This document shows positions 56,667 to 64,000 of a stretch of 64,000 nt of DNA, in pieces. The DNA is from an uncultured Bacteroidota bacterium (GTDB taxonomy: Bacteria > Bacteroidota > Bacteroidia > NS11-12g > UBA9320). The position numbers and the translations under genes are program-made. The DNA is taken from NCBI GenBank assembly GCA_937124965.1, contig CAKZLB010000013.1, positions 487,154 through 551,153 on the forward strand, written 5' to 3'. The notes beneath the pieces are model-generated. The model made no database searches. It worked only from the letters and a program-made list of their open reading frames with translations, and was not told the origin of the DNA. Position 1 is the first letter of the stretch. Each line of letters begins with the position of its first letter.

Positions 56667-58679
56667 CTAAAAAAAAGTCTTTTGAAACTCTCTTGGCCTT
56701 ATAACGGGAACAGATGGATAGTACTCGATGTTCTCTTGACTTATAACACCTTCAGGGTTAATTTTTAAGACGATACTCTGGTACGGTTTGAATTCTAGGC
56801 TTTTAGTATATGTGGCCCCTCCAACAGTAATCGCTATATCTCTGAAATAAGACTCACTCATAAACGACATTCCTGAATAAACAGGATACACCAGATTCTT
56901 AGCATGTCTTTGGGCAAGGAAAATGTAATGTGTACCGTCTTTTTCCACACGACACCAATAAGGCGGCAGGGAATCCCCACTAAGTAGTGGTTTGTGTTTT
57001 ACAACAGAACTAAAATCATTTGAAACATTCTTCATAGAAAGCAATTGATTAATTATAGTTTGATAGTCCTGATATACAATTCTGCTTGGGTTATTGGGAA
57101 CTTGCTTGAGACAAATTGGCAATCCTTGTTTTGCAAATTTCATTACTCGCTTTAAGGCTCTAATATCCATATTACTTACATCAACATACAACGTAGAGAA
57201 CTCTGCATCTCCAGATACAAGTTTGCCATTTTTGAATTCTGCAGTTTCTAAAAATGTCCGATTAATCCACAAAGGATGATACCCTTCAAGCTCAGGAGCT
57301 GGTTCGACATATCTCATTTCATATTCACCCCACACCCATACACGTTGTTTATCCAATGGCAACGGACCTTTTATGACCGCATCTTCATAAGGAATGTATA
57401 CTGCAACATCGCTATATGTTTTACCTTTCTGCATAATTCCTGACACTTTTTCTATATAGGAATTAAATTCTGGCAACTCAGGTGATAAACTGCCTCCTGG
57501 TCCAAAATAACACGTTGCAAAAAACTCGATTGTATCAGACCCTATAGGGTTATATGGTAGTCCATGATAAAAATGATGATTCACACCTTGAGCGAACATC
57601 GCATCTGCTACCATTTTTAAATCAGCCATTTGTTCTTGTCGATGGTAACTATCTGGAAACCCATACATATCGGTAAATGTTTCGCTTGAAATAATTCGTT
57701 TGGATGCTAAACACGCTGCTGAACTGACAATTCTTGAGAATGTCGGATTATTCAACATCGATTCCGTTTCTGGAATATCTACCAACCCATACAGGTTCAT
57801 AATATCCGCAGGAGCCGCCAAACATTGAACACGAGACCACGCACCAAGCTCTTCACATTTGCGCACGTACGGTTTGTAGAAACCTTCAGTCACATACTGT
57901 TCTAAGTGGAGCATATAATCATAGCGAACCTTTGGAAATGAATCTAAATCGGCTTCCATGAACGGAATAATATCGTACCCAAACTTCTCTTTAAATGTGT
58001 TTTCAAAACCTTTAGTCCATATTTTATGTCGAGCTCCCATTCGAATTTCCCATGAGTCAGTAAACAATGCCGACTTAGAGCCCTTCAGAGCTTCAGACAA
58101 TGCTTTACTAACTGGATCTGCAAACAAGTGAAAAGCGTTGCTATCTAAATGATTAATCACTCGTTGATTTTCTGGCCATGTCCACGCAAATGTCAGCAGT
58201 TGCTCAAAAGAAGTATCTCCATATATTTGGTTCCCATGTGCTTTATCAATATTGGATCCGGCAACTGGCCAAGCACTACCGAAAGTAAAATCGCAAGACA
58301 AACCAATTGAGTCTGCATATTTTTTAGTGTATATGACCACGTCTGACCATTCCGGACTCAGCCATTTCTGAGCAGATGAGTCGGCAGGATAGTAACGTTT
58401 ATGAAAACTTTCGTAGAAGGCTTTATACCTGTGCAACGGATACACCCAAGCAACTTCCACCCCACCAAAATTATTCGCCTTCGCCCAATCTAACTGGTAT
58501 TTAATATCCGGCTTTTTTATCTCCGTAGCAAACCACCACCAGCGGGTACACGGTTTTGATGAAGGATAAAACGTCGGATGTTCCTCTTTTACCGATTTAT
58601 CGTGTTTTGAGCGTGGTTCACAACTTAAAAAACTAAAAAATAGTGCACAAATGGCGACCCATGAAAATTTAAATTTCAT
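56667..58679 (-). CDS. Putative glycoside hydrolase lipoprotein (GH106-like)
   Basis: 670 residues. Lipobox LFFSFLSC|EPRS near residue 20, so it is membrane-anchored and probably exposed at the outer membrane. The N-terminal CTRWWWFATEIKK and the YQLDWAKANNFGGVEVAWV segment resemble the start of GH106-type alpha-L-rhamnosidases and related uncharacterised hydrolases; the barrel region continues through AWSRVQCLAAPADIMNLYG and SSETFTDMYGF. The C-terminal 150 residues look like beta-sandwich. GH106 members are usually over 900 residues, so this is a short relative and the substrate is uncertain. It is next to other carbohydrate-active genes. Confidence 0.72.
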   Translation of the reverse strand: MKFKFSWVAICALFFSFLSCEPRSKHDKSVKEEHPTFYPSSKPCTRWWWFATEIKKPDIKYQLDWAKANNFGGVEVAWVYPLHRYKAFYESFHKRYYPADSSAQKWLSPEWSDVVIYTKKYADSIGLSCDFTFGSAWPVAGSNIDKAHGNQIYGDTSFEQLLTFAWTWPENQRVINHLDSNAFHLFADPVSKALSEALKGSKSALFTDSWEIRMGARHKIWTKGFENTFKEKFGYDIIPFMEADLDSFPKVRYDYMLHLEQYVTEGFYKPYVRKCEELGAWSRVQCLAAPADIMNLYGLVDIPETESMLNNPTFSRIVSSAACLASKRIISSETFTDMYGFPDSYHRQEQMADLKMVADAMFAQGVNHHFYHGLPYNPIGSDTIEFFATCYFGPGGSLSPELPEFNSYIEKVSGIMQKGKTYSDVAVYIPYEDAVIKGPLPLDKQRVWVWGEYEMRYVEPAPELEGYHPLWINRTFLETAEFKNGKLVSGDAEFSTLYVDVSNMDIRALKRVMKFAKQGLPICLKQVPNNPSRIVYQDYQTIINQLLSMKNVSNDFSSVVKHKPLLSGDSLPPYWCRVEKDGTHYIFLAQRHAKNLVYPVYSGMSFMSESYFRDIAITVGGATYTKSLEFKPYQSIVLKINPEGVISQENIEYYPSVPVIRPREFQKTFF

Positions 58680-58775
58680 TGGCTAAAAGTAGTAAAATTG
58701 CTTTTTAGAAAAAAAGTTCGAAGCACAAATTAATCTCTTACCTTCAAATATTTACGTCTTAAGTAGCAAGATTTG

Positions 58776-58783
58776 TATCTTTA
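58776..58783 (+). promoter_or_regulatory. -7 promoter element TATCTTTA before the pentapeptide-repeat gene
   Basis: Seven of eight positions match TAnnTTTG. It overlaps the upstream in-frame TTG (58773-58775) region and ends 4 bases before the GTG at 58788, supporting GTG as the start. Confidence 0.45.
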
Positions 58784-58787
58784 CGCG

Positions 58788-60068
58788 GTGAAACGCAATA
58801 CACTACGTTTAGTTGTAATTACCATGTCAGTGGTGGTAGGATGGACGTTAGGATACTTACGCCTTCCATATATTGAAAAAAACTATTCCTTCTGGGCCGG
58901 ATTTCTTGCGTGCGTTGGATTTGTTTTATTTGTCTTAGTTACAAATTTACTTTGGGGTAAGTCTGGTTTATTTAATTCAAGAACACAAACTTCATCAGTT
59001 ACAGAAGTAGATGATGAATACAAATCGCCTAAAAAACTGGGTTACTCTTGGTTAATGATTTTAACGGCTGCAATTGTCGTTGGACTTGCAGTTGGGTTTA
59101 TCATAAACCGTCAGGATATGTTACAAGAAAGGCAAGTGTCGTTACAGAACCAGAAGTATCAAGAGATCCTAAGCATTGCGGTTTCGAATCAAAAAAGCAA
59201 TCAGTATTTCTTAACAAATAATATAATCGAGAAAATTAAACTTGAGCAAAAAGTCAACAATAGCAAAGCAATAAGTGATGCGCTAATATCAGAAATTTCA
59301 GGACTTTGTCAATCATTTCAACCGTTTCAATATTTTGATGGAGATAGCCTATCTTCTTATAAAAGGAGTCCAGCACGAGGCCAACTATTGCTGTCTTTAA
59401 TTGTGCTAGACTTAGACTCAATTTCATTCAATAAAATTAAAAAGCGTGTTTCCTTCTCACACTCAGATTTACGAGGTGTAAGACTGGACCATTTGGATTT
59501 AAGTGGTATAGACTTAAGTCATAGTGATTTACAAGGGTCAAATCTAAAAGGCTCTGACTTAAGCTTCTCAAACCTACGAAAAGCAAATATGTGGGATTGC
59601 TCTTTTGACAGTGCGAACCTTAGTTATGCAGATATAAGGCAAGGTATTTTGAGTTGGTCAGAAATGAACAATGTTACAGTAACCAACTCTAATTTAGATG
59701 GATGCTTAATGGAAAATGTTAAGGCTCGAAACTCTAAGTTTACTGGTAGTACCATGCAATTGTCAACTTTAAATGGGTCAATATTTAAACACTCACAATT
59801 AGACAGTGTTGATTTGGTTTTTAGTGTTTTAAATAAGGCAAATTTTAACGGTGCATCATTCAAATGGGCTGTTTTACGAAAAGCAGATTTAACAGATGCA
59901 AGTTTGAAAAATACTACTTTGAACCATACCGAAGTTGAAGAGCTGTGGTTTAACAACTTCTCAGGTTGGCAACTAGAAGGCTCTCAAGATATTTTAAGCA
60001 ACTACCTTATTTATCATGATAGCACCAATGTAGGCCCTTTTGAAAAGTATCGATTATTTACCAAGTAG
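58788..60068 (+). CDS. Membrane protein with a pentapeptide-repeat domain
   Basis: 426 residues from GTG 58788 (a TTG at 58773 gives five more but lies in the promoter). Three membrane segments are visible: about 6-24, 32-52 and 89-107. A region with a probable short coiled coil follows (about 110-215), then a right-handed pentapeptide-repeat helix from about 218 to 395, with repeats such as SDLRGVRLDHLDLSGIDLSH. Pentapeptide helices act as protein- or DNA-mimic surfaces in some systems; here the domain is tethered to the membrane. The next gene, on the other strand, is a lipoprotein. No function can be assigned. Confidence 0.82.
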   Translation: MKRNTLRLVVITMSVVVGWTLGYLRLPYIEKNYSFWAGFLACVGFVLFVLVTNLLWGKSGLFNSRTQTSSVTEVDDEYKSPKKLGYSWLMILTAAIVVGLAVGFIINRQDMLQERQVSLQNQKYQEILSIAVSNQKSNQYFLTNNIIEKIKLEQKVNNSKAISDALISEISGLCQSFQPFQYFDGDSLSSYKRSPARGQLLLSLIVLDLDSISFNKIKKRVSFSHSDLRGVRLDHLDLSGIDLSHSDLQGSNLKGSDLSFSNLRKANMWDCSFDSANLSYADIRQGILSWSEMNNVTVTNSNLDGCLMENVKARNSKFTGSTMQLSTLNGSIFKHSQLDSVDLVFSVLNKANFNGASFKWAVLRKADLTDASLKNTTLNHTEVEELWFNNFSGWQLEGSQDILSNYLIYHDSTNVGPFEKYRLFTK

Positions 60069-60069
60069 A

Positions 60070-61044
60070 TTATTCTAATATATACGGAACACCAAGTTTA
60101 ACCGATTTAATTTTGTTACAAAAAGTGACAATAATTTCATCCTCCGAGTTAAAAGGTTTAAGACCCATCTCAAAAGCCCAACTATAATATTCCTGCATAT
60201 CATTTAGATAACTTGCAAGTAACACGGGTGTCCAAATAGTTTCATTGTCAATTTGGTACTTATCTTTTAAATAAAGACCCAACTCTTGACCTATTTCATT
60301 GTTGATTAAATCCACATAATTATCTACAGGGTTACTGTTTAAATCTGTCAATTGAGTTTCCGTGAATTTCCCAGTGATTAATTCAGGCATGGAGTACCTC
60401 TCATGCACATCTGCAACGAAATCTGCAATCTCCTCAGAGTACATAGTTGTTATTAATGCCTGTGCTGTTACGTGATTAAACGTATTAATAAAACCTTTAT
60501 CCGAACTATCCCGGTGGTAAAGGTACGCTAGATCATCTGTTGAGATATGTTCAACACATGCTTGAGCTAAATCGTAAAATGCCACATCACCGACTCCAAA
60601 CAATGTTGGTCTTCGACGAGCAAGTTTGTAAATCTTGTTTAGTTCAACTCTGTTTGCAACCACAAATGGTGATTCGTAAACCAATCCGGCCCTATCCCAC
60701 ATATCCCCATCTCGTACTTCTATAATATTTCCCTGTGTTATCCCTGACTCTAAGACACTTACTACTTTGTTCCCTCGATCTTCATACGTAATAAACACTG
60801 AATAATGAGCTAAAGAATCAACTCCTCCATTTGTATCAACAACATAATCCAATTTAATCCTTTTCTTAAAATCATCAAACGAGCTAAATCTGCTAGCCAT
60901 CAAAGCGCGGGCTTTTGGCATCTCGTTTTTTTCGATTTGCTGCACCTCACCTTGGTGAATCTTGTCTTCAGATTTGCTGCAACCAGCAAAAATGAGTGCA
61001 ATAAACACGAAATATATTTCCCTAAATTTAAATCCTTTAAGCAC
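60070..61044 (-). CDS. Lipoprotein of unknown function, DUF6973-like
   Basis: 324 residues, GTG start at 61042-61044. Lipobox ALIFAGC|SKSED. The C-terminal half has a pattern reminiscent of DUF6973 proteins: FNHVTAQALITT, then FVADVHERY, then DLINNEIGQELG. In that family the conserved His, Asp and Asn residues suggest a metal- or substrate-binding helical domain, but no activity is established and the match is by eye. The N-terminal half (residues 45-150) is not recognised. It lies between the pentapeptide-repeat and GH28 genes. Confidence 0.65.
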   Translation of the reverse strand: MLKGFKFREIYFVFIALIFAGCSKSEDKIHQGEVQQIEKNEMPKARALMASRFSSFDDFKKRIKLDYVVDTNGGVDSLAHYSVFITYEDRGNKVVSVLESGITQGNIIEVRDGDMWDRAGLVYESPFVVANRVELNKIYKLARRRPTLFGVGDVAFYDLAQACVEHISTDDLAYLYHRDSSDKGFINTFNHVTAQALITTMYSEEIADFVADVHERYSMPELITGKFTETQLTDLNSNPVDNYVDLINNEIGQELGLYLKDKYQIDNETIWTPVLLASYLNDMQEYYSWAFEMGLKPFNSEDEIIVTFCNKIKSVKLGVPYILE

Positions 61045-61064
61045 CTTTTTGCTTTCTTAGAAAA

Positions 61065-61072
61065 CAAAGATA
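61065..61072 (-). promoter_or_regulatory. -7 promoter element TATCTTTG for the DUF6973-like lipoprotein
   Basis: Exact TAnnTTTG match on the minus strand, 20 bases before the GTG start. Confidence 0.55.
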
Positions 61073-61156
61073 ACATCATGGCTTGTATGTTTTTAGCAAC
61101 TACCATCTTGATTTTAGATTATTGAAATTTCTTACCTTGCACCAAAAAACAAACTA

Positions 61157-62668
61157 TTGCAATTCGTAGTTACATCTTTAATTGTTACGTTCTCATTGAT
61201 AACAGTTACTTGTTATGGTCAAGTTGACGTCAATATATCAGATTTTGGTGCTAAAGGAGACGGAACGACCATCAATACCGCATATATACAAGAAGCGATA
61301 GACCATGCTCATGAGAACAATGGTGGTCGAGTAGTTGTCCCAAAAGGCAACTTCCTCACCGGCAGTATTATTCTTAAAGATGGTGTTGAACTCTTCATAT
61401 CTAAGAATGCGACAATCTTAGGCAGCACAAGACTTGAAGACTACAAGTTCGTTTCAAATACGCTGGCAACCTATCATTGGAAAGCATTAATACTAGCCGA
61501 CAGCGCTGCAAACATTCGTATTACTGGCAAAGGAGTTATTAATGGACAAGGCAAATCGCTTGCATTAAAACTGGATAGTCTTTTTTATGCAGGTCAGCTT
61601 GATAGTTCATTGTATCAGCTGAAAGAGAGACGACCGGTTGGACATATCCGACCTATGATTATACAATTTGTAAATTGTAGACAGATTAGTATTCAAGATG
61701 TCACCATCAAAAACGCTGCAAGTTGGGTACAGAGTTATGATCTGTGTCAAAATTTATCTATTGACAATATACGTGTTGAAAGTGTTGATTACTGGAATAA
61801 CGACGGAATAGACATAATCGACTGTAAGAATGTACGTATAACAAATAGCTTTATTAACTCATCAGACGATGGGATTTGCTTAAAATCGTATCGCAGACGC
61901 GATGGTATTCCTGTTTTTTGTGAAAACATTTATATTGCTAATTGTACTGTTCGCTCAAGTGCAAGTGCAGTTAAACTCGGGACGTCATCATATGGAGGTT
62001 TTAAGAATATCACCATAGAAAAAATTAAAGTGTTTGACACTTATCGATCAGCTATCGCCATAGAGTCATGGGAGTCAGGCGTTATCGAAGATATCTTGAT
62101 TCAAGACATTGTGGCAAAAAATACTGGAAACGCATTATTTATTAAACTGAGCCAACGTGATATATACAAAAACCGCCCTGCTGGAGTCATTCGGAACGTA
62201 TTAATCCGCAACATTAAAGCATCGATTCCATTTACCCAACCAGACTATTTTTACACTTTACGAGGCCCCACACTTCCATTTTTTCATAACACTTTTCCAG
62301 CGTCTATAACTGGTATGCCAAGTCAAAAAATTGAGAATGTCGTGCTTGAAAATATTAAAATTAGCTATCCTGGACGTGGCAATAAATCGTATGCAAATAT
62401 GCCAACGGACAGGATAGATGAAATTCCCGAAATGCTTAATGAATACCCAGAGTTTTCTATGTTTGGAGAGCTTCCAGCATGGGGTCTGTACGTCCGACAC
62501 GTTGATGGACTTGTAATGAACAATATTCATCTGAAGATTCGAAAACCTGATTACAGGCCTTGTTTAGTTTTTGATGATACCAAAGGGCTTAAACTAAATG
62601 ACATAAAAATTCGTGGAGTACAGAAAGTCAAGGGTATTTTCTTACATGATTCTGAACAAATACCATAA
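61157..62668 (+). CDS. Glycoside hydrolase family 28 protein (polygalacturonase-like)
   Basis: 503 residues, TTG start. Signal peptide (LIVTFSLITVTCYG|Q). The pectate-lyase-like entry DFGAKGDGTTINTAYIQEAI is followed by the parallel beta-helix. Catalytic motifs WNNDGIDII (213-221) and SSDDGICLKS (235-244) are in place and supply the three Asp residues. The usual GHG motif reads KLGTSSYGGFKN (274-285) and lacks the His, as in several Bacteroidota GH28 subgroups. The family cleaves polygalacturonan or rhamnogalacturonan; exo- or endo-action cannot be read. It is exported to periplasm or surface. Confidence 0.92.
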   Translation: MQFVVTSLIVTFSLITVTCYGQVDVNISDFGAKGDGTTINTAYIQEAIDHAHENNGGRVVVPKGNFLTGSIILKDGVELFISKNATILGSTRLEDYKFVSNTLATYHWKALILADSAANIRITGKGVINGQGKSLALKLDSLFYAGQLDSSLYQLKERRPVGHIRPMIIQFVNCRQISIQDVTIKNAASWVQSYDLCQNLSIDNIRVESVDYWNNDGIDIIDCKNVRITNSFINSSDDGICLKSYRRRDGIPVFCENIYIANCTVRSSASAVKLGTSSYGGFKNITIEKIKVFDTYRSAIAIESWESGVIEDILIQDIVAKNTGNALFIKLSQRDIYKNRPAGVIRNVLIRNIKASIPFTQPDYFYTLRGPTLPFFHNTFPASITGMPSQKIENVVLENIKISYPGRGNKSYANMPTDRIDEIPEMLNEYPEFSMFGELPAWGLYVRHVDGLVMNNIHLKIRKPDYRPCLVFDDTKGLKLNDIKIRGVQKVKGIFLHDSEQIP

Positions 62669-62674
62669 ATAGAT

Positions 62675-63793
62675 TTAGCGCTTTAGCTTAACTTTTATTG
62701 GTTGATAATGCAGAGTACTTTCTCCTAAATCCTTTGATGTAGCAACCGCCAAACCACGTTGTTCAAGTTCATTCACTGCACAGTAAAAATGATATACAAC
62801 TCCGTTCCATTTAACCACGTACGGTTTATGTGCGTATTTCTCATCATATGGTTCAGTACATTGAACTAAATCTTGCCCCTTCCAGTCTGTCCAATGAACT
62901 AGATCATAAGAACATGCAAATCGGTTAAATGCGTCCTTTCTTCCTTCTGGCCAGAACGCCCCAAAATAAAACATCACATATAAACTATCTATCTTCTGGA
63001 TATATGCATCACCACTAATACCCGTATGATGGTTAATGATTGGGTTATTTTCATAGCGTTTCCAATTCACCATATCATCAGACGTCGCCATCCCAATTCG
63101 TTCTATCCATTTACGTGGGTTCGAAGTGTCTCCACAGGCATTGTAATACATCACAAATTCACTACCCGTAAGCTTGCTGGTATCGCGTATGATACTGCTT
63201 TTGAATAGCTTACGATTCTCCCAACTTCCAGCGTCATCATCCGTAGATTTTAGAACTGGTTGTTTAAGTCGGTGCCAAGCGTGCGGGACAGTCGGATCTT
63301 TATCCGTAAAAGACATCCCAATTGAAAGTAATCCTCCTTCATATCCCTCAGTATTACTACCAAAATAAGACATCCAGTATTTGTTATCGAAAGTGTCGAG
63401 CTCATAACTACCACCCCATGTGTGATCCACAAGAGACATATAACCAGCAGCTTGGTTCCAATCCCATCTATCCTCATTAGCAAATGGCAGAACTTTGCCT
63501 AATTTCTCCCAAGTCAGTAGGTCTTCACTTTTACTCAACCATGTCTCATATCCTCTACCGTTGTATACCAAATATGTCATATACCACATGCTGTCTTTTC
63601 GAAAAACCGTTGGACAATCGATCATATTTGAAGTATCTTCATGGATCATTACAAGGCCGTACTTATAAGGCGTTACGATTTCTTCGTAGACATCTTGCAT
63701 AATAGCATCTGAAACAGGATTAATATCAGATTGCGCAAAACTGTTGGCGCTCGTTAAGAAGACGAATAAAAAAAATGGAATTAGGTGTTTCAT
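62675..63793 (-). CDS. Five-bladed beta-propeller glycoside hydrolase (GH43-like), exported
   Basis: 372 residues. Signal peptide (FLTSANSFA|Q). The blade repeats are of the GH43/117/130 type: DCPTVFRKDSMWYMTYLVYN, SEDLLTWEKLGKVLPF, KLFKSSIIRDT, GMATSDDMVNWKRYENNP, CSYDLVHWTDW, HKPYVVKWNGVVYHFYCAV. An Asp in the first blade and Glu in later blades could be catalytic, but the exact family and substrate are unclear. Its end is 6 bases from the end of the convergent GH28 gene. Confidence 0.82.
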   Translation of the reverse strand: MKHLIPFFLFVFLTSANSFAQSDINPVSDAIMQDVYEEIVTPYKYGLVMIHEDTSNMIDCPTVFRKDSMWYMTYLVYNGRGYETWLSKSEDLLTWEKLGKVLPFANEDRWDWNQAAGYMSLVDHTWGGSYELDTFDNKYWMSYFGSNTEGYEGGLLSIGMSFTDKDPTVPHAWHRLKQPVLKSTDDDAGSWENRKLFKSSIIRDTSKLTGSEFVMYYNACGDTSNPRKWIERIGMATSDDMVNWKRYENNPIINHHTGISGDAYIQKIDSLYVMFYFGAFWPEGRKDAFNRFACSYDLVHWTDWKGQDLVQCTEPYDEKYAHKPYVVKWNGVVYHFYCAVNELEQRGLAVATSKDLGESTLHYQPIKVKLKR

Positions 63794-63894
63794 ATTGAGG
63801 TTCTACGAAGTTAATAGTTGTTATTATAAAAATATGCGAACTTGAACTCTGATATCCTCATAACATTTCACAAATAACTCCTAATTTTGAGTTC

Positions 63895-64000
63895 ATGGCA
63901 TATGATCAATATTTCGGTGAACGAATTACGAATATTCTTAATGAGCGAAAAGTCGAATTTTTCTCCAAAAAAATGATGGGTGGTCTCTTGTTCATGGTCG
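63895..64000 (+). CDS. TfoX N-terminal-domain protein, 5' part only
   Basis: ATG 63895-63897 and 35 codons reach the window edge. The visible sequence begins MAYDQYFGERITNILNERKV and continues with the KKMMGGLLFMV segment, a close match to small TfoX/Sxy N-terminal-domain proteins of Bacteroidota. The family is named for a competence regulator, but the short single-domain members have no known role. Confidence 0.85.
   Translation, partial: MAYDQYFGERITNILNERKVEFFSKKMMGGLLFMV

Noticed and set aside
1-64000. CRISPR arrays, prophage, insertion sequences, toxin-antitoxin or restriction systems
   Set aside because: No direct-repeat/spacer pattern outside coding repeats, no transposase, integrase or phage proteins, and no defence-family motifs were found on either strand.

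Overview
The window is chromosomal DNA of a low-GC Bacteroidota bacterium, most likely of the order Flavobacteriales (Cryomorphaceae/Crocinitomicaceae-like). The evidence is a type IX secretion (T9SS) adhesin of about 4840 residues with a gliding-motility-type C-terminal domain, a PorP/SprF partner, PorG-like (DUF6089) proteins beside uppS-bamA, many genes preceded by the Bacteroidota -7 promoter element TAnnTTTG, and weak Shine-Dalgarno signals. No phage, insertion sequence, CRISPR array or rRNA was seen; one tRNA (Gln, TTG) is present.

Layout. 1-16.3 kb (minus): a truncated lipoprotein gene, then the giant adhesin gene followed by a PorP/SprF-OmpA fusion gene, ending in a clear terminator. 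16.5-22.5 kb (minus): a very tight operon of S41 protease, TauE-like permease, M28 peptidase, metF and rsgA. 22.8-23.6 kb (minus): rpmH-rnpA-yidD. 23.8-26 kb: an MscS channel and a C1 peptidase, convergent. 26-30.8 kb (minus): kdsD-manC-SGNH hydrolase-MBOAT acyltransferase, a sugar-activation and polysaccharide-acylation operon. 30.9-35.5 kb (plus): recQ, tRNA-Gln, prs, rplY, a PH-domain membrane protein. 35.5-42.7 kb: a reductase, an arginase-fold protein that has lost its metal ligands, a 41-residue lipoprotein, aspS, an RRM RNA-binding protein, then an epimerase-glycosyltransferase pair. 42.7-51.9 kb (plus): pabA/trpG, then a long envelope run: CBS protein, small Omp85 protein, nadK, ArsC-like protein, two DUF6089 proteins, uppS, bamA. 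51.9-54.5 kb (minus): aroQ, nitronate monooxygenase-like protein, M16 protease. 54.7-56.6 kb: a PurF-like amidophosphoribosyltransferase. 56.7-63.8 kb: a carbohydrate-related region (GH106-like lipoprotein, pentapeptide-repeat membrane protein, DUF6973-like lipoprotein, GH28, GH43-like). The window ends inside a TfoX-N-domain gene.

How the parts fit. Most of the genes are ordinary housekeeping functions. The distinctive theme is outer-membrane and surface biogenesis. BamA and a second Omp85 protein would insert barrels; two PorG-like proteins are probable T9SS parts; the giant adhesin is a T9SS cargo; and its co-transcribed PorP/SprF partner carries its own peptidoglycan-binding OmpA domain, so it may anchor the adhesin to the cell wall. 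The adhesin is built from two different higher-order repeats: a two-module unit repeated five times and a three-module unit repeated seven times. This adhesin/anchor pair is the most striking system in the window.
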